Assembly: GCA_037954325.1 (NCBI GenBank)
Contig: JBBMNZ010000041.1
Location: 1 to 64,000, forward strand
Reading direction: 5' to 3'
Origin: Fistularia commersonii
Lineage: Eukaryota; Chordata; Actinopteri; Syngnathiformes; Fistulariidae
DNA: 64,000 nt
The first letter of the stretch is position 1, and each line of letters opens with the position of its first letter. Positions 1 through 12,106 of the stretch are shown in pieces. The position numbers and the translations under genes are program-made. The notes under the pieces were generated by a model. The model was not told the origin of the DNA and did no database searches. It saw only the letters and a list, made by a program, of their open reading frames with translations.

Positions 1-477
1 CCGCTACTCCGCTCCTCCGCTTCTCAGCTCCACCGCTCCTCGGCTATGGGCCCTGGTACCCCCCCCCACCTAAACACACACACGCACACACACACACACA
101 CACACACATACACAAACACACCTTAACTCATCATAGCTGTGCTAATAGCATTAGCCGAAACGCATCCACTACCAAACAATCATTAGCTCATCCACTCATT
201 CACATGTGTGTGCCCAATGGTCCGGGAGCTCCAATCATACGTCCGGGGGATCTATATCTGGAGAAGGCTCACAGTGGCTGGTCTAAGGCGTCCTACTGCC
301 CCCAAACTTCCCATCCTCTGCCTTTGAGAAGAGAGAAATTACCTCCGCTCCTCCATTCCTCCGCTTCTCCGCTCCACAGCTCTTCCGCGATGGGCCTTGG
401 TACCCCCCCCCCACCTAAACAAACTCTCACACACACACACACGAACACCCTCACACAGACACAAAAACAAACAAACA

Positions 478-522
<45 letters not shown>

Positions 523-924
523 TAACTCATCATAGATGTGCTAATAGCATTAGCCGAAATGCATCCACAACCAAACAAACATTAGCTCATCCACTCATTC
601 ACATGTGTGTGCCCAATGGTCCGGGAGCTCCAATCATACGTTCGGGGGATCTATGTCCGGAGAATGCTCACATTAGCCCGTCCAAGGGGTTCTGATGCCC
701 CCAAGCTTCCCCGCCTCTGAGAGGAGAAACTATGCCTCTGCTACTCCGCTCCTCCGCTCCTCCGCTTCTCAGCTCCACTGCTCCTCCGCTTTGGGCCCTG
801 GAATTCCCGAACCGCTGGACATAAGCGAATCAAGGCCGGGCATCTGCCCTCCTCCGCTCCTCAGCTCATCCGCTCGAGGCCCTGGTACTCCCTGTCCGCG
901 ACCCCCCCCCACCTAAACAAACTC

Positions 925-955
<31 letters not shown>

Positions 956-2001
956 GACATACACACACACACACACCTTAACTCATATTAGCTGTGCTAA
1001 TAGCATGAGCCGAAACGCATCCACAACCAAACAAACATTAGCTCATCCACTCATTCACATGTGTGTGCCCAATGGTCCGGCAGCTCCAATCATACGACCG
1101 GGGGATCTATGTCCGGAGAATGCTCACATTAGCCCGTCTAAGGGGTTCTTCTGCCCCCAAGCTTCCCCGCCTCTGAGAGAAGAAACATTACCTCCGCTCC
1201 TCCGCTTCTCAGCTCAACTGCGCCTCCGCTATGGGCCCTGGTACTCCCCCCCCCCCACCGAAACAAACTCTCACACAAAATCACTCACACACACACAAAA
1301 ACACACAAACACACACACACACACACACATACACACACACCTTAACTCATCATAGCTGTGCTAATAGCATTAGCCGAAAGGCATCCACAACCAAACAAAC
1401 ATTAGCTCATCCACTCATTCACATGTGTGTGCCCTATGGTACTCCCTGTCCGCGACCCCCCCCCCCCCACCAAAAGAGCCTCTCACACACACACACACAG
1501 ACACACATATACACTCATACACACACCTTAAGTCTTCATAGCTGTGCTAATAGCTTTAGCCGAAACGCATCCACAACCAAACAAACATTAGCTCATCCAC
1601 TCATTCACATGTGTGTGCCCTGGTACTCCTTGTCCGTGACCCCCCACCCACCAAAACAAACTATCACACACATACACAGACACACTCACACAGACACACA
1701 CACACATACACGCACACATTAAGTCATCATAGCTGTGCTAATAGCTTTAGCCGAAATGCATCCACAACCAAACAAACATTAGCTCATCCACTCATTCACA
1801 TGTGTGTGCCCAATGGTCCGCTTCTCCGCTCCACCGCTCCTCCGCTATGGGCCCTGGTACTCCCGATCCGCCGAACTCAGGAGAATTACGGGACATGCTC
1901 CATCCGCTCTACATCTCATCCACTCCAGGCCCAGCTACCCCCTGTCCGCGCCCCCCCCCCACCTAAACAAACTGTCACACACATATACACAAACGCACAC
2001 A

Positions 2002-2040
<39 letters not shown>

Positions 2041-3430
2041 GAACACAAAAACACACAAACACACAAACACCCACACACACACACACACCTTAAGTCATCA
2101 TAGCTGTGCTAATAGCATTAGCCGAAACGCATCCACAACCAAACAAAGATTAGCTCATCCACTCATTCAAATGTATGTGCCCAGAGGTCCTGGATCTCCG
2201 GTCATACGTCCGGGGCATCTATGTCCGGAGAAGGCTCACATTTGCCGGTCTAAGGGGTCCTGGTGCCCCCAAGCTTCCCCGCCTTTGAGAAGAGAAATAT
2301 AATATCGCTCCTCCACTCCTCCGCTTCTCAACACCTCCGCTCCTCCGCTATTGGCCCTGGTACTCCCGATCCTGCAAACTCAGGAGAATTGCGAGAGGTG
2401 CTTCTGCTCTCCTCCACTCCTCCGCTTCTCCGCTCCTCCGCTTTTCCGCTTTGGGCCCTGGAACTCCCGAACCGCTGGATATAAGGGAATCACGGGCTGG
2501 GCTTATGCCCTCCTCTGCTCCTCAGCTCATCCGCTCGAGGCCCTGGTACTCCCTGTCCGCGACCCCCCCCACCTAAACAAACTCTCACACACACACACAG
2601 ACACACTCACACACACACACACACACATACACGCACACCTTAACTCATCATAGCTGTGCTAATAGCATTAGCCAAAACGCATCCACAACCAAACAAATAT
2701 TAGCTCTTCCACTCATTCACATGTGTGTGCCCAATGGTCCGGGAGCTCCAATCATACGTCCGGGGGATCTATGTCCGGAGAATGCTCAGATTAGCCCATC
2801 TAAGGGGTTCTGCTGCCCCCAAGCTTCCCCGTCTCTGAGTGGAGAAACAATACTTCCGCTACTCCACTCCTCCGCTTCTCAGCTCCACCGCTCTTCCGCT
2901 ATGGGCCCTGGTACTCCCCCCCTCCACCTAAATAAACTCTCACACATACACACACAAGAACACACTGACACACACACATAAACACACAAAGACACACACA
3001 CAGCTCAGCTCCACCGCTCCTCCGCTTTGGGCCCTGGAATTCCCGAACCGCTTGACATAAGCGAATCACGGGCCGGGCTTCTGCCCTCCTCCGCTCCTCA
3101 GCTCATCCGCTCTTGGCACTGGTACTCCCTGTCCGCGACCCCCCCCCCCACCAAAACAACATCACTCACACAAACACACAAAGACACTCACACACACACA
3201 CAGACACACACACACCTTAAGTCTTCATAGCTGTGCTAATAGCGTTAGCCGAAAAGCATCCACAACCAAACAAACATTAGCTCATCCACTCATTCACATG
3301 TATGTACCAAGAGGTCCGGGAGCACCGGTCATACGTCCGGGGGAGCTATGTCCATAGAAGGCCCATATTGGCCAGTCTAAGGGGTCCTGCTGCCCCAAAG
3401 CTTCCCCGCCTTTGAGAAGAGAAACATAAC
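1..3430. repeat. Array A1: core module plus GC-rich module and (CA)n
   Basis: Nine copies of a roughly 95-bp AT-balanced core (starts near 122, 521, 977, 1341, 1527, 1718, 2089, 2639, 3216; typical words CATAGCTGTGCTAATAGC and ATTAGCCGAAACGCATCC). It is usually followed by a roughly 110-bp 'P module' (words GTCCGGGAGCTCC, GATCTATGTCCGGAG) and then CTCCGCTCCTC-type sequence with GGGCCCTGGTACTCC. A C-run (CCCCCCCACCTAAACAAACTC type) leads into a (CA)n tract before the next core. Spacing varies from about 190 to 580 bp because the modules are differently deleted. Long open frames here encode His-Thr or Leu-Arg-Ser-Pro runs and are not genes. Confidence 0.9.
480..520. repeat. (CA)n microsatellite
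   Basis: About 40 bp of uninterrupted AC dinucleotides just before a core module, the purest (CA)n tract in array A1. Shorter, interrupted CA/CAA/CACT tracts precede every other core in the array. Confidence 0.95.
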
Positions 3431-6400
3431 TCTGCTCCTCCGCTCCTCCGCTCCTCCGCTCCACCGCTTCTCCGTTCTTCCACTCATCCGCTCCGCCGCT
3501 GATCCGCTCCGGGCCTTAGTACTCCAGAACTGCTGGACATAAGCGAATCAGGCTCTTGGCCCTGTTACTCCCTATCCGCGGGACTCTGGCGAAATATGGA
3601 GCGTGCTTCCCCTCTCCTCCGCTCCTCCGCTCCTCCGCTCTTCCGCTCCTCCTCTCCTCCGCTCCTCCGCTTCTCCACTCCCTCGCTCCTCCGCTCCTCC
3701 GGTACTCCGCTCCTCCGGTCCTCCGCTCCTGGCCCTGGTACTCCTGAACTGCTGGACATAAGCGATTCAGGCTCCAGACCCTTGTACTCCCCTTCCGCGG
3801 GACTCAGGCGAATTGTCGGACGGGCTTCCGCTCTCCTCCGCTTCTCCGCTCCTCCGCTCCTCCGCTCCTGGCCCTGGTACTCCTGAACTGCTGGACATAG
3901 GCGATTCAGGCTCCAGAACCTGGTACTCCCTCTCCGCGAGATACAGGCGAATTGCCGGCCGGGCTTCCACTCTCCTCCGCTCCTCGGCTCCTCCGCTCCT
4001 CCGCTCCGGCCCTGGTACTCCTGAACTGCTAGACATAAGCGAATCAGGCTCCAGGCCTTGGTACTCCCTCTCCGCGGGACTTAGGCGAATTGTTGGCCGG
4101 GCTTCCGCTCTCCTCCGCTTCTCCTCTCATCCGCTCCTCCGCTCCTCCGCTCCGGCCCTGGTACTCCTGAACTGCTGGACATCATTAAATCACGCTTCTG
4201 GCCCTGCTACTCCCTTTACGCGGGACTCAGGCGAATTGTCGGCCGGATTCAGCTCTCCTCCGGTCCTCCGGTCCTCCGGTCCTCCGCTCCTCCGCTCCTC
4301 CGTTCCGGCCCTGGTACTCCTGAACTGCTGGACATAAGCGAATCAGGCTCCAGGCCCTGGTACTCCCTCTCCGCGGGGCTTAGGCGAATTGTCGGCCGGG
4401 CTTCCGCTCTTATCCGCTTCTCCTCTCATCCGCTCCTCCGCTCCTCCGCTCCGGGCCCTGGTACTCCTGAACTGCTAGACATAAGCGAATCAGGCTCCAG
4501 GCCCTGGTACTCCCAATCCGCTGGACTCAGGCGAATTGTCGGCAAGGCTTCCGCTCTCCTCCGCTTCTCCTCTCATCCACTCCTCCGCACCTCAACTCCA
4601 GGCCCTGGTACTCCTGAACTGCTAGACATAAGCGAATCACGTTCCTGTCCCGGGTACTCCCTTTCCGCGGGACTTAGGCAAATATTCGGCCGGGCTTCCG
4701 CTCTCCTCCGCTCCTCCGCTCCTCCGCTCCTCCGCTCCGGCCCTGGTACTCCTGAACTGCTGGACATCATTAAATCACGCTTCTGGCCCTGGTACTCCCT
4801 TTCCGCGGGACTTAGGCAAATATTCGGCTGGGCTTCCGCTCTCCTCCGCTCCTCCGCTCCTCCGCTCCTCCGCTCCGGCCCTGGTACTCCTGAACTGCTG
4901 GACATCATTAAATCACGCTTTTGGCCCTGGTACTCCCTTTCCGCGGGTCTCAGGCGAATTGTCGGCCGGATTCAGCTCTCCTCCGGTCCTCCGCTCCTCC
5001 GCTCCTCCGCTCCTCCGCTCCTCCGCTCCGGCCCTGGTACTCCTGAACTGCTGGACATCATTAAATCACGCTTTTGGCCCTGGTACTCCCTTTCCGCGGG
5101 TCTCAGGCGAATTGTCGGCCGGATTCAGCTCTCCTCCGGTCCTCCGGTCCTCCGGTCCTCCGCTCCTCCGCTCCTCCGCTCCTCCGCTCCTCCGCTCCTC
5201 CGTTCCGGCCCTGGTACTCCTGAACTGCTGGACATAAGCGAATCAGGCTCCAGGCCCTGGTACTCCCTCTCCGCGGGACTTCGGCGAATTGTTGGCCGGG
5301 CTTCCGCTCTCCTCCGCTTCTCCTCTCATCCGCTCCTCCGCTCCTCCGCTCCTGGCCCTGGTACTCCAGAACTGCTAGACATAAGCGAATCAGGCTCCAG
5401 GCCCTGGTACTCCCTTTCCGCGGGACTTAGGCGAATATTCGGCCGGGCAACCGCTCACTTCCGTTCCTCCGCTCATCCGCTCCTCCGCTCCTCCAGTCCT
5501 CCGCTCAGGGCCCTGGTACTTCTGAACTGCTTGCCATAAGCGAATCAGGCTCCAGGCCCTGGTACTCCCAATCCGCGGGACTCAGGCGAAATGTGGGCCG
5601 GGTTTCCGCTCTCCTCCGCTCCTCCGCTCCTCCACTCATCCGCCCCTCCGCTCCTCCGCTCCTCCGCACCTGGCCCAGGTACTCCTGAATTGCTGAACAT
5701 CATTATATCACGCTTATGGCCCTGGTACTCCCTCTCCGCGGGACTTAGGCGAATTGTCGGCCGGGCTTCCGCTCTCCTCCGCTTCTCCTCTCATCCGCTC
5801 CTCCGCTCCTCCGCCCTGGGCCCTGGTATTCCTGAACTGCTAGACATAAGCGAATCAGGCTCCAGGCCCTGGTACTCCCTCTCCGCGGGAATTAGACGAA
5901 TATTCGGCCGGGCTTCCGCTCACCTTCGCTCCTCCGCTCATCCGCTCCTCCGCTCATCCGCTCCTCCGCTCCTCCGCTCCTCCGCTCTGGGCCCTGGTAC
6001 TCCTGAACTGCTTGCCATATGCGAATCAGGCTCCAGGCCCTGGTACTCCCTCTCCGCGGGACTCAGGCGAATATTCGGCCGGGTTTCCGCTCTCCTCCGC
6101 TCCTCCGCTCCTCCACTAATCCGCCCCTCCGCTCCTCCGCACCAGGCCCTGGTACTCCTGAATTGCTGAACATCATTAAATCACGCTTATGGCCCTGGTA
6201 CTCCCTCTCCGCGGGACTCAGGCGAATTGTCGGCAAGGCTTCCGCTCTCCTCCGCTCCTCCAGCTCATCCGCTCCTCCGCTCCTCCGCTCCTCCGCTCCT
6301 CCGCTCCTCCGCTCCTCCGCTCCTCCGCTCCGGGCCCTGGTACTCCGGAACCGCAGGACATAAGCGATTCAGGCTCCAGGGCCTGGTAATCCCCTTCCGC

Positions 6401-6560
6401 GGGACTCAGGCGAATTGTCGGCTGGGCTTCCGCTCTCCTCTGCTCCTCCGCTCCTCCGCTCCTCCGCTCCTCCGCTCCTCCGCTCCTCCGCTCCTCCGGT
6501 CTTCCGCTCCGGGCCCTGGAACTCCCGATCTGCGGGACTTCGGTGAATTCCAGGCCAGTC
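3431..6560. repeat. Composite GC-rich satellite S1 with 8-bp minisatellite
   Basis: Tandem monomers of roughly 120-220 bp. Each has two half-units that begin GGCCCTGGTACTCC. The first continues TGAACTGCTGGACATAAGCG, the second TCCGCGGGACTCAGGCGAAT and GTCGGCCGGGCTTCCGCT. A variable run of an 8-bp repeat (CTCCGCTC) separates monomers. A variant with ACATCATTAAATCACGCTT replaces the ATAAGCGAATCAGGCTC part in several monomers (4140-5100). No gene is supported; open frames in all phases are by-products of the 8-bp period. Confidence 0.92.
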
Positions 6561-7083
6561 TTCTGCTCTCCTCCCCTCCTCCTTTTTTTCCCTCCCCCGC
6601 TTTGGACCCTGGAACTCCCGAACCGGGCCGGGCTTCTGCCCTCCGCCTCTCCTCTGCTCATCCGCTCCAGGCCCTGGAACTCTCTGTCATCCAGTCATTC
6701 GCATGTGTGTGCCCGGAGGTCCGGGAGCTCCACTCAAACGTCCGGGGGATAAGGGTAAGGGGTCCTGCTCCCCCCCCCCCCTCGCCGCCTCTGAGAAGAG
6801 AAACATCTCCTCCGCTCCTCCGCTCCTCCGCTCCTCCGCTTCTCAGCTCCTCCGCTCCTCCGCTGCGGAACCAGGTACTACCGATACGCCAGACTCAGGT
6901 GAATTGCGGACAGGGCTTTTCCTGTCCTCCGCTCCTCCGCTTTGGGCCCTGGAACTCCCGAACCGCTGGACATAAGCGAATCACGGTCCGGGCTTCTGCC
7001 CTCCTCCGCTGCTCACCTCATCCGCTTAAGGCCCTGGTACTCCCAGTCCGCGGGAACCCCCCCCACCCACCAAAACAAACTCC
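6561..7083. repeat. Bridge block: satellite variants plus D-type P module
   Basis: Diverged satellite half-units (GGACCCTGGAACTCCCGAAC type), then at about 6685-6790 a variant of the P module (CATGTGTGTGCCCGGAGGTC, CCGGGGGATAAGGGTAAGGG), then minisatellite and further half-units. The same block recurs at 28059-28672, 35852-36455 and 53641-54192, always just upstream of a (CA)n tract. No coding evidence. Confidence 0.85.
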
Positions 7084-7109
7084 CACACACACATAAACAC
7101 ACGCAAACA

Positions 7110-7151
<42 letters not shown>

Positions 7152-7178
7152 GACACACACACACACACACAGACACAA

Positions 7179-7238
<60 letters not shown>
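7084..7238. repeat. (CA)n compound microsatellite
   Basis: About 155 bp of CA repeat with CAAA, CAGA and CCCA interruptions. Opposite-strand frames read Cys-Val repeats and are not genes. Confidence 0.97.
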
Positions 7239-7240
<2 letters not shown>

Positions 7241-7720
7241 GAACTCATCATAGCTGTGCTAATAGCATTGGCCGAAACGTATCCACAACAAAACAAACAT
7301 TAGCTCATCCACTCATTCACATATGTGTGTGCCCAGAGGTACGGGAGCTCCAGTCATGAGTCCGGGTGATCTATGTCCGGAGAAGGCTCACATTGGCCGG
7401 TCTAAGGGGTCCTGCTGCCCCCAAGCTTCCCGCCTTTGAGAAGAGAAACATAACTCCGCTCCTCCGCTCCTCCGCTTCTCAACTCCTCTGCTCCTCCGCT
7501 ATGGGCCCTGGTACTCCCGATCCTCTGAACTCAGGCGAATAGCGTGACGTGCTTCTGCTCTCCTATAAGCCCCTACACACTTCTAACACGGCTGTTATCA
7601 CCCTGTTACTGCATTACAATGACACCCATTTGCTTTTGATCTCAGTGTCTGCCACTGTACGGAAAAAGCGGGGGGGACGGGGGGGGGGGGGGTGACGGGA
7701 GACATAAGGGCATTCGATCT
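7239..7720. repeat. Core and P module, then a decayed C-element relic
   Basis: 7239-7560 is a core variant (GCATTGGCCGAAACGTATCC) and P module ending in minisatellite. 7590-7650 resembles part of the C element seen at 32887-33290 (shared words such as GTTATCACCCTGTTACTG), which suggests an old relic. A G-run at about 7671-7693 follows. Same arrangement at 28811-29250, 36600-37070 and 54303-54750. Confidence 0.7.
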
Positions 7721-8290
7721 GTATGTAATCAGAAGTTAATAGTGTTAACGGTTTGCGAGAATTTTTAATGCTAGACAAAAACAGAAAATTAAAAGGAAAT
7801 AATTAAATAAATAGATAGAAAAATAAAATCAAAAACTAAAAAAAAAAATTGTAAGGGGAATATAACATGTAATTAAGTTGGCCGTTCACAAGGAATCTCA
7901 GACATCAAACTGTTTTTAATTGAACATTTATAGTACACACAAATATACAAATGTACAAATAAACATAGCAAGGTAGAACTGAATGTCAATGAAACAACCA
8001 GGGATGAGGAAGCAACGGACAGAAGGACATTTGTTCTTTATGGAATCAGAAGTTAATAGTGTTAACGGTTTGTGAGAAATTTACAGTGCTAGACAAAAAA
8101 AGAAATTAAAAGGAAATAATTAAATCAATAGATAGACAAATAAAAAATTAAAACGAAAAAAAAATTGCAAGGGGAATATAACATGTAATTAAGTTGTTTT
8201 GTTTTTTTTTTCCAAAAAAAAGGAATCTCAGACATGGGTAACTGTATATTTTTCAGTTTTTGGATTTTTCCATAAGTTTTAAGGTTTTTT
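7721..8290 (-). mobile_element. L1-type LINE 3' untranslated region, partly duplicated
   Basis: AT-rich sequence that reads on the minus strand as the 3' end of an L1-like element. It contains two tandem versions of a roughly 310-bp module (ATCAGAAGTTAATAGTGTTAACGG; AAGGAATCTCAGACAT) and directly adjoins the L1 coding remnant at 8292-9835. In a sister copy (17449-17576) the element ends with GTTCAATTAAAAAA and an A-run, the expected poly(A) end. Role as 3' UTR is inferred from position and that tail. Confidence 0.7.
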
Positions 8291-8291
8291 T

Positions 8292-9835
8292 TTATAATTC
8301 AAAATCGTTTATGAAGAAATTCAAATTTGGGGAGCATTTTTGCATTCTGTTTTTGTGAATGAAGAATTTGGCCAGGCCTAAAAGAACATTGACACAGAGT
8401 TCATCTGTTATGTTGCTTAAAAGTAAACCAAAAGTGATATCATCTTTTGAGAGGGAAACTGGTGACGATGGAATGAGAATGAGAAAAAATATATGGTCAG
8501 TGGTTTCAATGTTGTCTTCACAAAATGTACAAATATTATCTTCAAAAGTAAAGCGTACCCTCAATAATTCCTGAGATGGGTAGATGTCATTCATAATTTA
8601 GAAGTGGGTCTCTTTTTGCCTTGGGGGGTATGGGTAGAGTCAGATACATAGTTCGCAGCGTGGCAATCGATTCCTTATCAAATTTATTTCAAATATTATT
8701 TTTGTTTTGACGTCCAGGGAATAAGTTTCCTGTGAAACATGTCCTAATAAAGGAGTTGCTGCACTTTCTGTCCAGAATTGAGATTCCCTGGAGTGATAGT
8801 CGGGGTAACTGTAGTTGTACGGTTCGGTGCGTCATTATATTTTTGGTCAGGAATACAAATTGTCGAGGCAGTGCGTTTCGTAACTTTATCAACTCTAATA
8901 TGGGAGGCTTAAATCTGTGTGTAGTACAGAACTGTTCATAGTCTAGACGACTGCCATTGTCATCCATCAAGTCAATTCTTGACCATATACCTTTCTCAAA
9001 GCATTCCTTGTAAAACAGAGGTTTGTTGCCACGCAGTACATATCTATTGTTCCAAATTATTGTACTGTGTGGTGAGAAATTGTGTACATATATCATTTTC
9101 CAGTATAATAGTATTTGTTTATGGAACTCTGAAAATTGGACAGGAATCTTGTTGATATCCAAGTCAGAGATAAGTAGAAGACTTAGGCTGCCGACTATGT
9201 TGAATAAGTAGTTTGGAGTACAATACCAGAAAGAATGATGATGTTTGATCCAGGATTTCAACCAGTTCACCTTCAATGTCCCATTCAGGCAGTCCAACTC
9301 TATCACTTTCAGCCCTCCGTCACTTGTTTCTTTCCCCATATGTGATTTTTTTAGATGGTGTGGTCTGTTCCTCCAGATAAAGTTGAAATTTATTTGGTTA
9401 ATAGATTTTATGAGTTGATTTGGAGCAGCATTGGAATACACTGGGTATATACATCTGGATAAACATTCCATTTTAGTCAAATATATCCGGCCTAATATTG
9501 ATAAATCTCTTTGGAGCCATATATTCAATTTAGCTTTACTTTGATTCAGTTTAGATTCAATGTTCCTGGACTGATTTAACTTTTGGTTCTTAGATAGGAA
9601 AATGCTCAAGTATTTTATTTCTGATTTGATAGGAACATTGCTGATTTCCTTTAGTGGTGAGTCATGCAGCTCAAGAAGTTTGCATTTCTTTAAGTTTAAT
9701 GACAATCCTGAAGCCTTGGAGAATGTTTTAATTTTTTCAACGCTTATTGGGACTTGATGTTCATTTTTCAAAACTAAGGTTGTGTCATCTGCCAGCAGGC
9801 TAATAACAATTTCTGTCCCCGACATTATTTCTGTC
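8292..9835 (-). pseudogene. L1/Tx1-type LINE ORF2 C-terminal remnant (L1a)
   Basis: The reading frame starts beside a (CA)n tract, just before the RT catalytic box, here L-A-D-D within SLLADDTTLVLK. It continues through the RT thumb region (SGLSLNLKKC) and the C-terminal part with NFIWRNRP and GGLKVIEL words typical of L1/Tx1 ORF2. A separate downstream frame (8292-8594) carries a C-x2-C...ET-x2-H zinc-type motif (CTFCEDNIETTDH) that ends many L1-type proteins. Stops and a frame change between about 8594 and 8689 separate the two. Endonuclease and the first RT motifs are absent. Non-functional; the clade assignment rests on motifs only. Confidence 0.82.
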
Positions 9836-9836
9836 C

Positions 9837-9839
<3 letters not shown>

Positions 9840-9905
<66 letters not shown>

Positions 9906-9909
9906 ACAC
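9840..9909. repeat. (CA)n microsatellite at L1a 5' breakpoint
   Basis: About 70 bp of CA directly abutting the truncated 5' end of L1a. The same junction occurs in all other L1 copies of this family in the window. Confidence 0.95.
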
Positions 9910-10376
9910 CTTAATTCCACTCTTTTATATACGCATGTCTGGAGTTCCGGGAGCTCGTTCTCAACGTTCTGGGAATAATCATAGCTGTGCTGATAGCATT
10001 AGCCGAAACGCCCCCCCCCACACACACCACCACCACCACCACCACCACCACCCCACACACACATTAGCTCCTCCATTCATTCACATGTACACGCCGGCTG
10101 CTCCGGGGGCTCCACGCCGACGTTTCGCTGATCGATGTCCGCAGAAGGTGCACCATTGCCGGTCTGCGGTGTCCTGTAGACCCCCCCCCCTCCATACACA
10201 CATGCAATACGCCTTGAAACGCATCGCTCGCACCGACGCGGGGAATCCTTTTCCCTACTTCCACAACAACGGCGAGAATCGCGTTGCGTCGGCCGCCGTG
10301 AGGAAGGGGGGGGGGGGGGGGGGGGCATTAAGGGGGGGGAGAGAGAGACATGGAGATTTTCTCAGCCTCTCATTCT
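9910..10376. repeat. Core variant and B-type P module
   Basis: A core variant (GCTGTGCTGATAGCATTAGC), a C-run with (CAC)n, then a B-type P module from about 10068 (CATGTACACGCCGGCTGCTC; CCACGCCGACGTTTC; GAAGGTGCACCATTGCCGG). A unique segment of about 110 bp (GCCTTGAAACGCATCGCTCG) and a G-run at about 10306-10324 follow. Recurs at 34849-35311, 39304-39620 and 56991-57451, and inverted at 17577-17929. Confidence 0.8.
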
Positions 10377-10905
10377 TTTTTTTTTTTTAATTGAACATAA
10401 ATAGTGCACACAACTATACACATGTACAAATAAACATGGCAAGGTAGAACTGAATGTCAATGAAACAACCAGGCATGAGGAAGCAAAGGACATAAGGACA
10501 TTCGTTCTGTATGTAATCAGAAGTTAATAGTGTTAACGGTTTGTGAGAAATTTACAATGCTAGACAAAAAAAGAAATTAAAAGGAAATAATTAAATCAAT
10601 AGATAGACTAATAAAAAATTAAAACGAAAAAAAGATTGCAAGGGGAGTACAACATGTAATTAAGTTGGCGACTCACAAGGAATCTCAGATATCAAACTGT
10701 ATATTTTTTGTTGTTTATATATAAACATATACAAAACAAACATATATTGTTTGTTGTTGTTTATTTTTGGGATATATTGAGGAATATTTGTTGGAAAGGA
10801 GTCACAATCGCTTTTTGACAATGTCGAAGTGTATAGGTGGCTATAGAATTTAAAGATTTCTGTGGAAATTATAGCCTCATCTGTAATTTCCTTGTTGTTA
10901 AGACG
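10377..10905 (-). mobile_element. Internally deleted L1 fragment: poly(A) end, 3' UTR and pre-RT coding piece
   Basis: On the minus strand this reads, from right to left, a short ORF2 piece from the region between endonuclease and RT (translation includes KFYSHLYTS), then directly the L1 3' UTR and a terminal A-run (T-run at 10377-10389). The RT and C-terminal coding parts are missing between them. Identical organisation at 27652-28058 (without the tail), 35312-35851 and around 58493-59003. It contains the sequence CATAAGGACATTCG, the uninterrupted form of the copia insertion site. Confidence 0.7.
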
Positions 10906-11201
10906 GGCTTCCGCTTTGCTCCGCTCCTCCGCTCCTCCGCTCCTCCGCTCCTCCGCTCCTCCGCTGCGGAACCAGGTACTACCGATCCGCCGGACTCAGG
11001 TGAATTGCGGACAGGGCTTTTGCTGTCCTCCGCTTCTTCGCTTTTGGCCCTGGAACTCCCGAACCGCTGGACATAAGTGAATCACGGTCCGGGCTTCTGC
11101 CCTCCTCCGCTCCTCACCTCATCCGCTCCAGGCCCTGGTACTCCCTGTCCGCGGGAACCCCCCCCCCCCCCACCAAAACAAACTCTCACACACAGATAAA
11201 C

Positions 11202-11266
<65 letters not shown>

Positions 11267-11627
11267 AACACACACACACACACACACCTGAACTCATCAT
11301 AGCTGTGCTAATAGCATTGGCCGAAACGTATCCACAACAAAACAAACATTAGCTCATCCACTCATTCACATATGTGTGTGCCTAGAGGTACGGGAGCTCC
11401 AGTCATACGTCCGGGTGATCTATGTCCGGAGAAGGCTCACATTGGCCGGTCTAAGGGGTTCTTCTGCCCCCAAGCTTCCCCGCCTCTGAGAGGAGAAAAA
11501 TTACCTCCGCTCCTCCGCTTTTCAGCTCCACCGCTCCTCCTCTATGGGCCCTGGTACCCCCCCCCCCCACCTAAACAAACTCTCACACACACACACACAA
11601 ACACACTCACACACACACAAAAACACA

Positions 11628-11664
<37 letters not shown>

Positions 11665-12066
11665 ACACACCTTAACTCATCATAGCTGTGCTAATAGCAT
11701 TAGCCGAAACGCATCCACAACCAAACAAACATTAGCTCATCCACTCATTCACATGTGTGTGCCCAATGGTCCGAGAGCTCCAATCATACGTCCGGGGGAT
11801 CTTTGTCCGGAGTATGCTCACATTAGCCAGTCTAAGGGGTTCTTCTGCCCCCAAACTTCCCCGCCTCTGAGAGGAGAAACATTACCTCCGCTCCTCCGCT
11901 TCTCAGCTCCATCGCTCCTCCGCTTTGGGCCCTGGAATTCCCGAACCGCTGGACATAAGCGAATCACGGGCCAGGCTTCTGCCCTCCTCCGCTCCTCAGC
12001 TTATCGTACGAGGCCCCGGTACTCCCTGTCCGCAACCCCCCCCCACCTAAACAAATTCACACACAC

Positions 12067-12106
<40 letters not shown>

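Noticed and set aside
204..695. His-Thr-rich proteins over CA tracts and Cys-Val-rich proteins on the other strand
   Set aside because: Simple translation of (CA)n and (TG)n; they vary with tract length between copies.
3431..6560. CRISPR-like array of repeats and spacers
   Set aside because: Repeats and 'spacers' are both repetitive, spacing is irregular, the 8-bp minisatellite fills the gaps, and all context is eukaryotic.
3431..6560. Centromeric satellite
   Set aside because: Monomer length is irregular and the sequence is CpG-rich with nested mobile elements; nothing in the window supports a centromere specifically.
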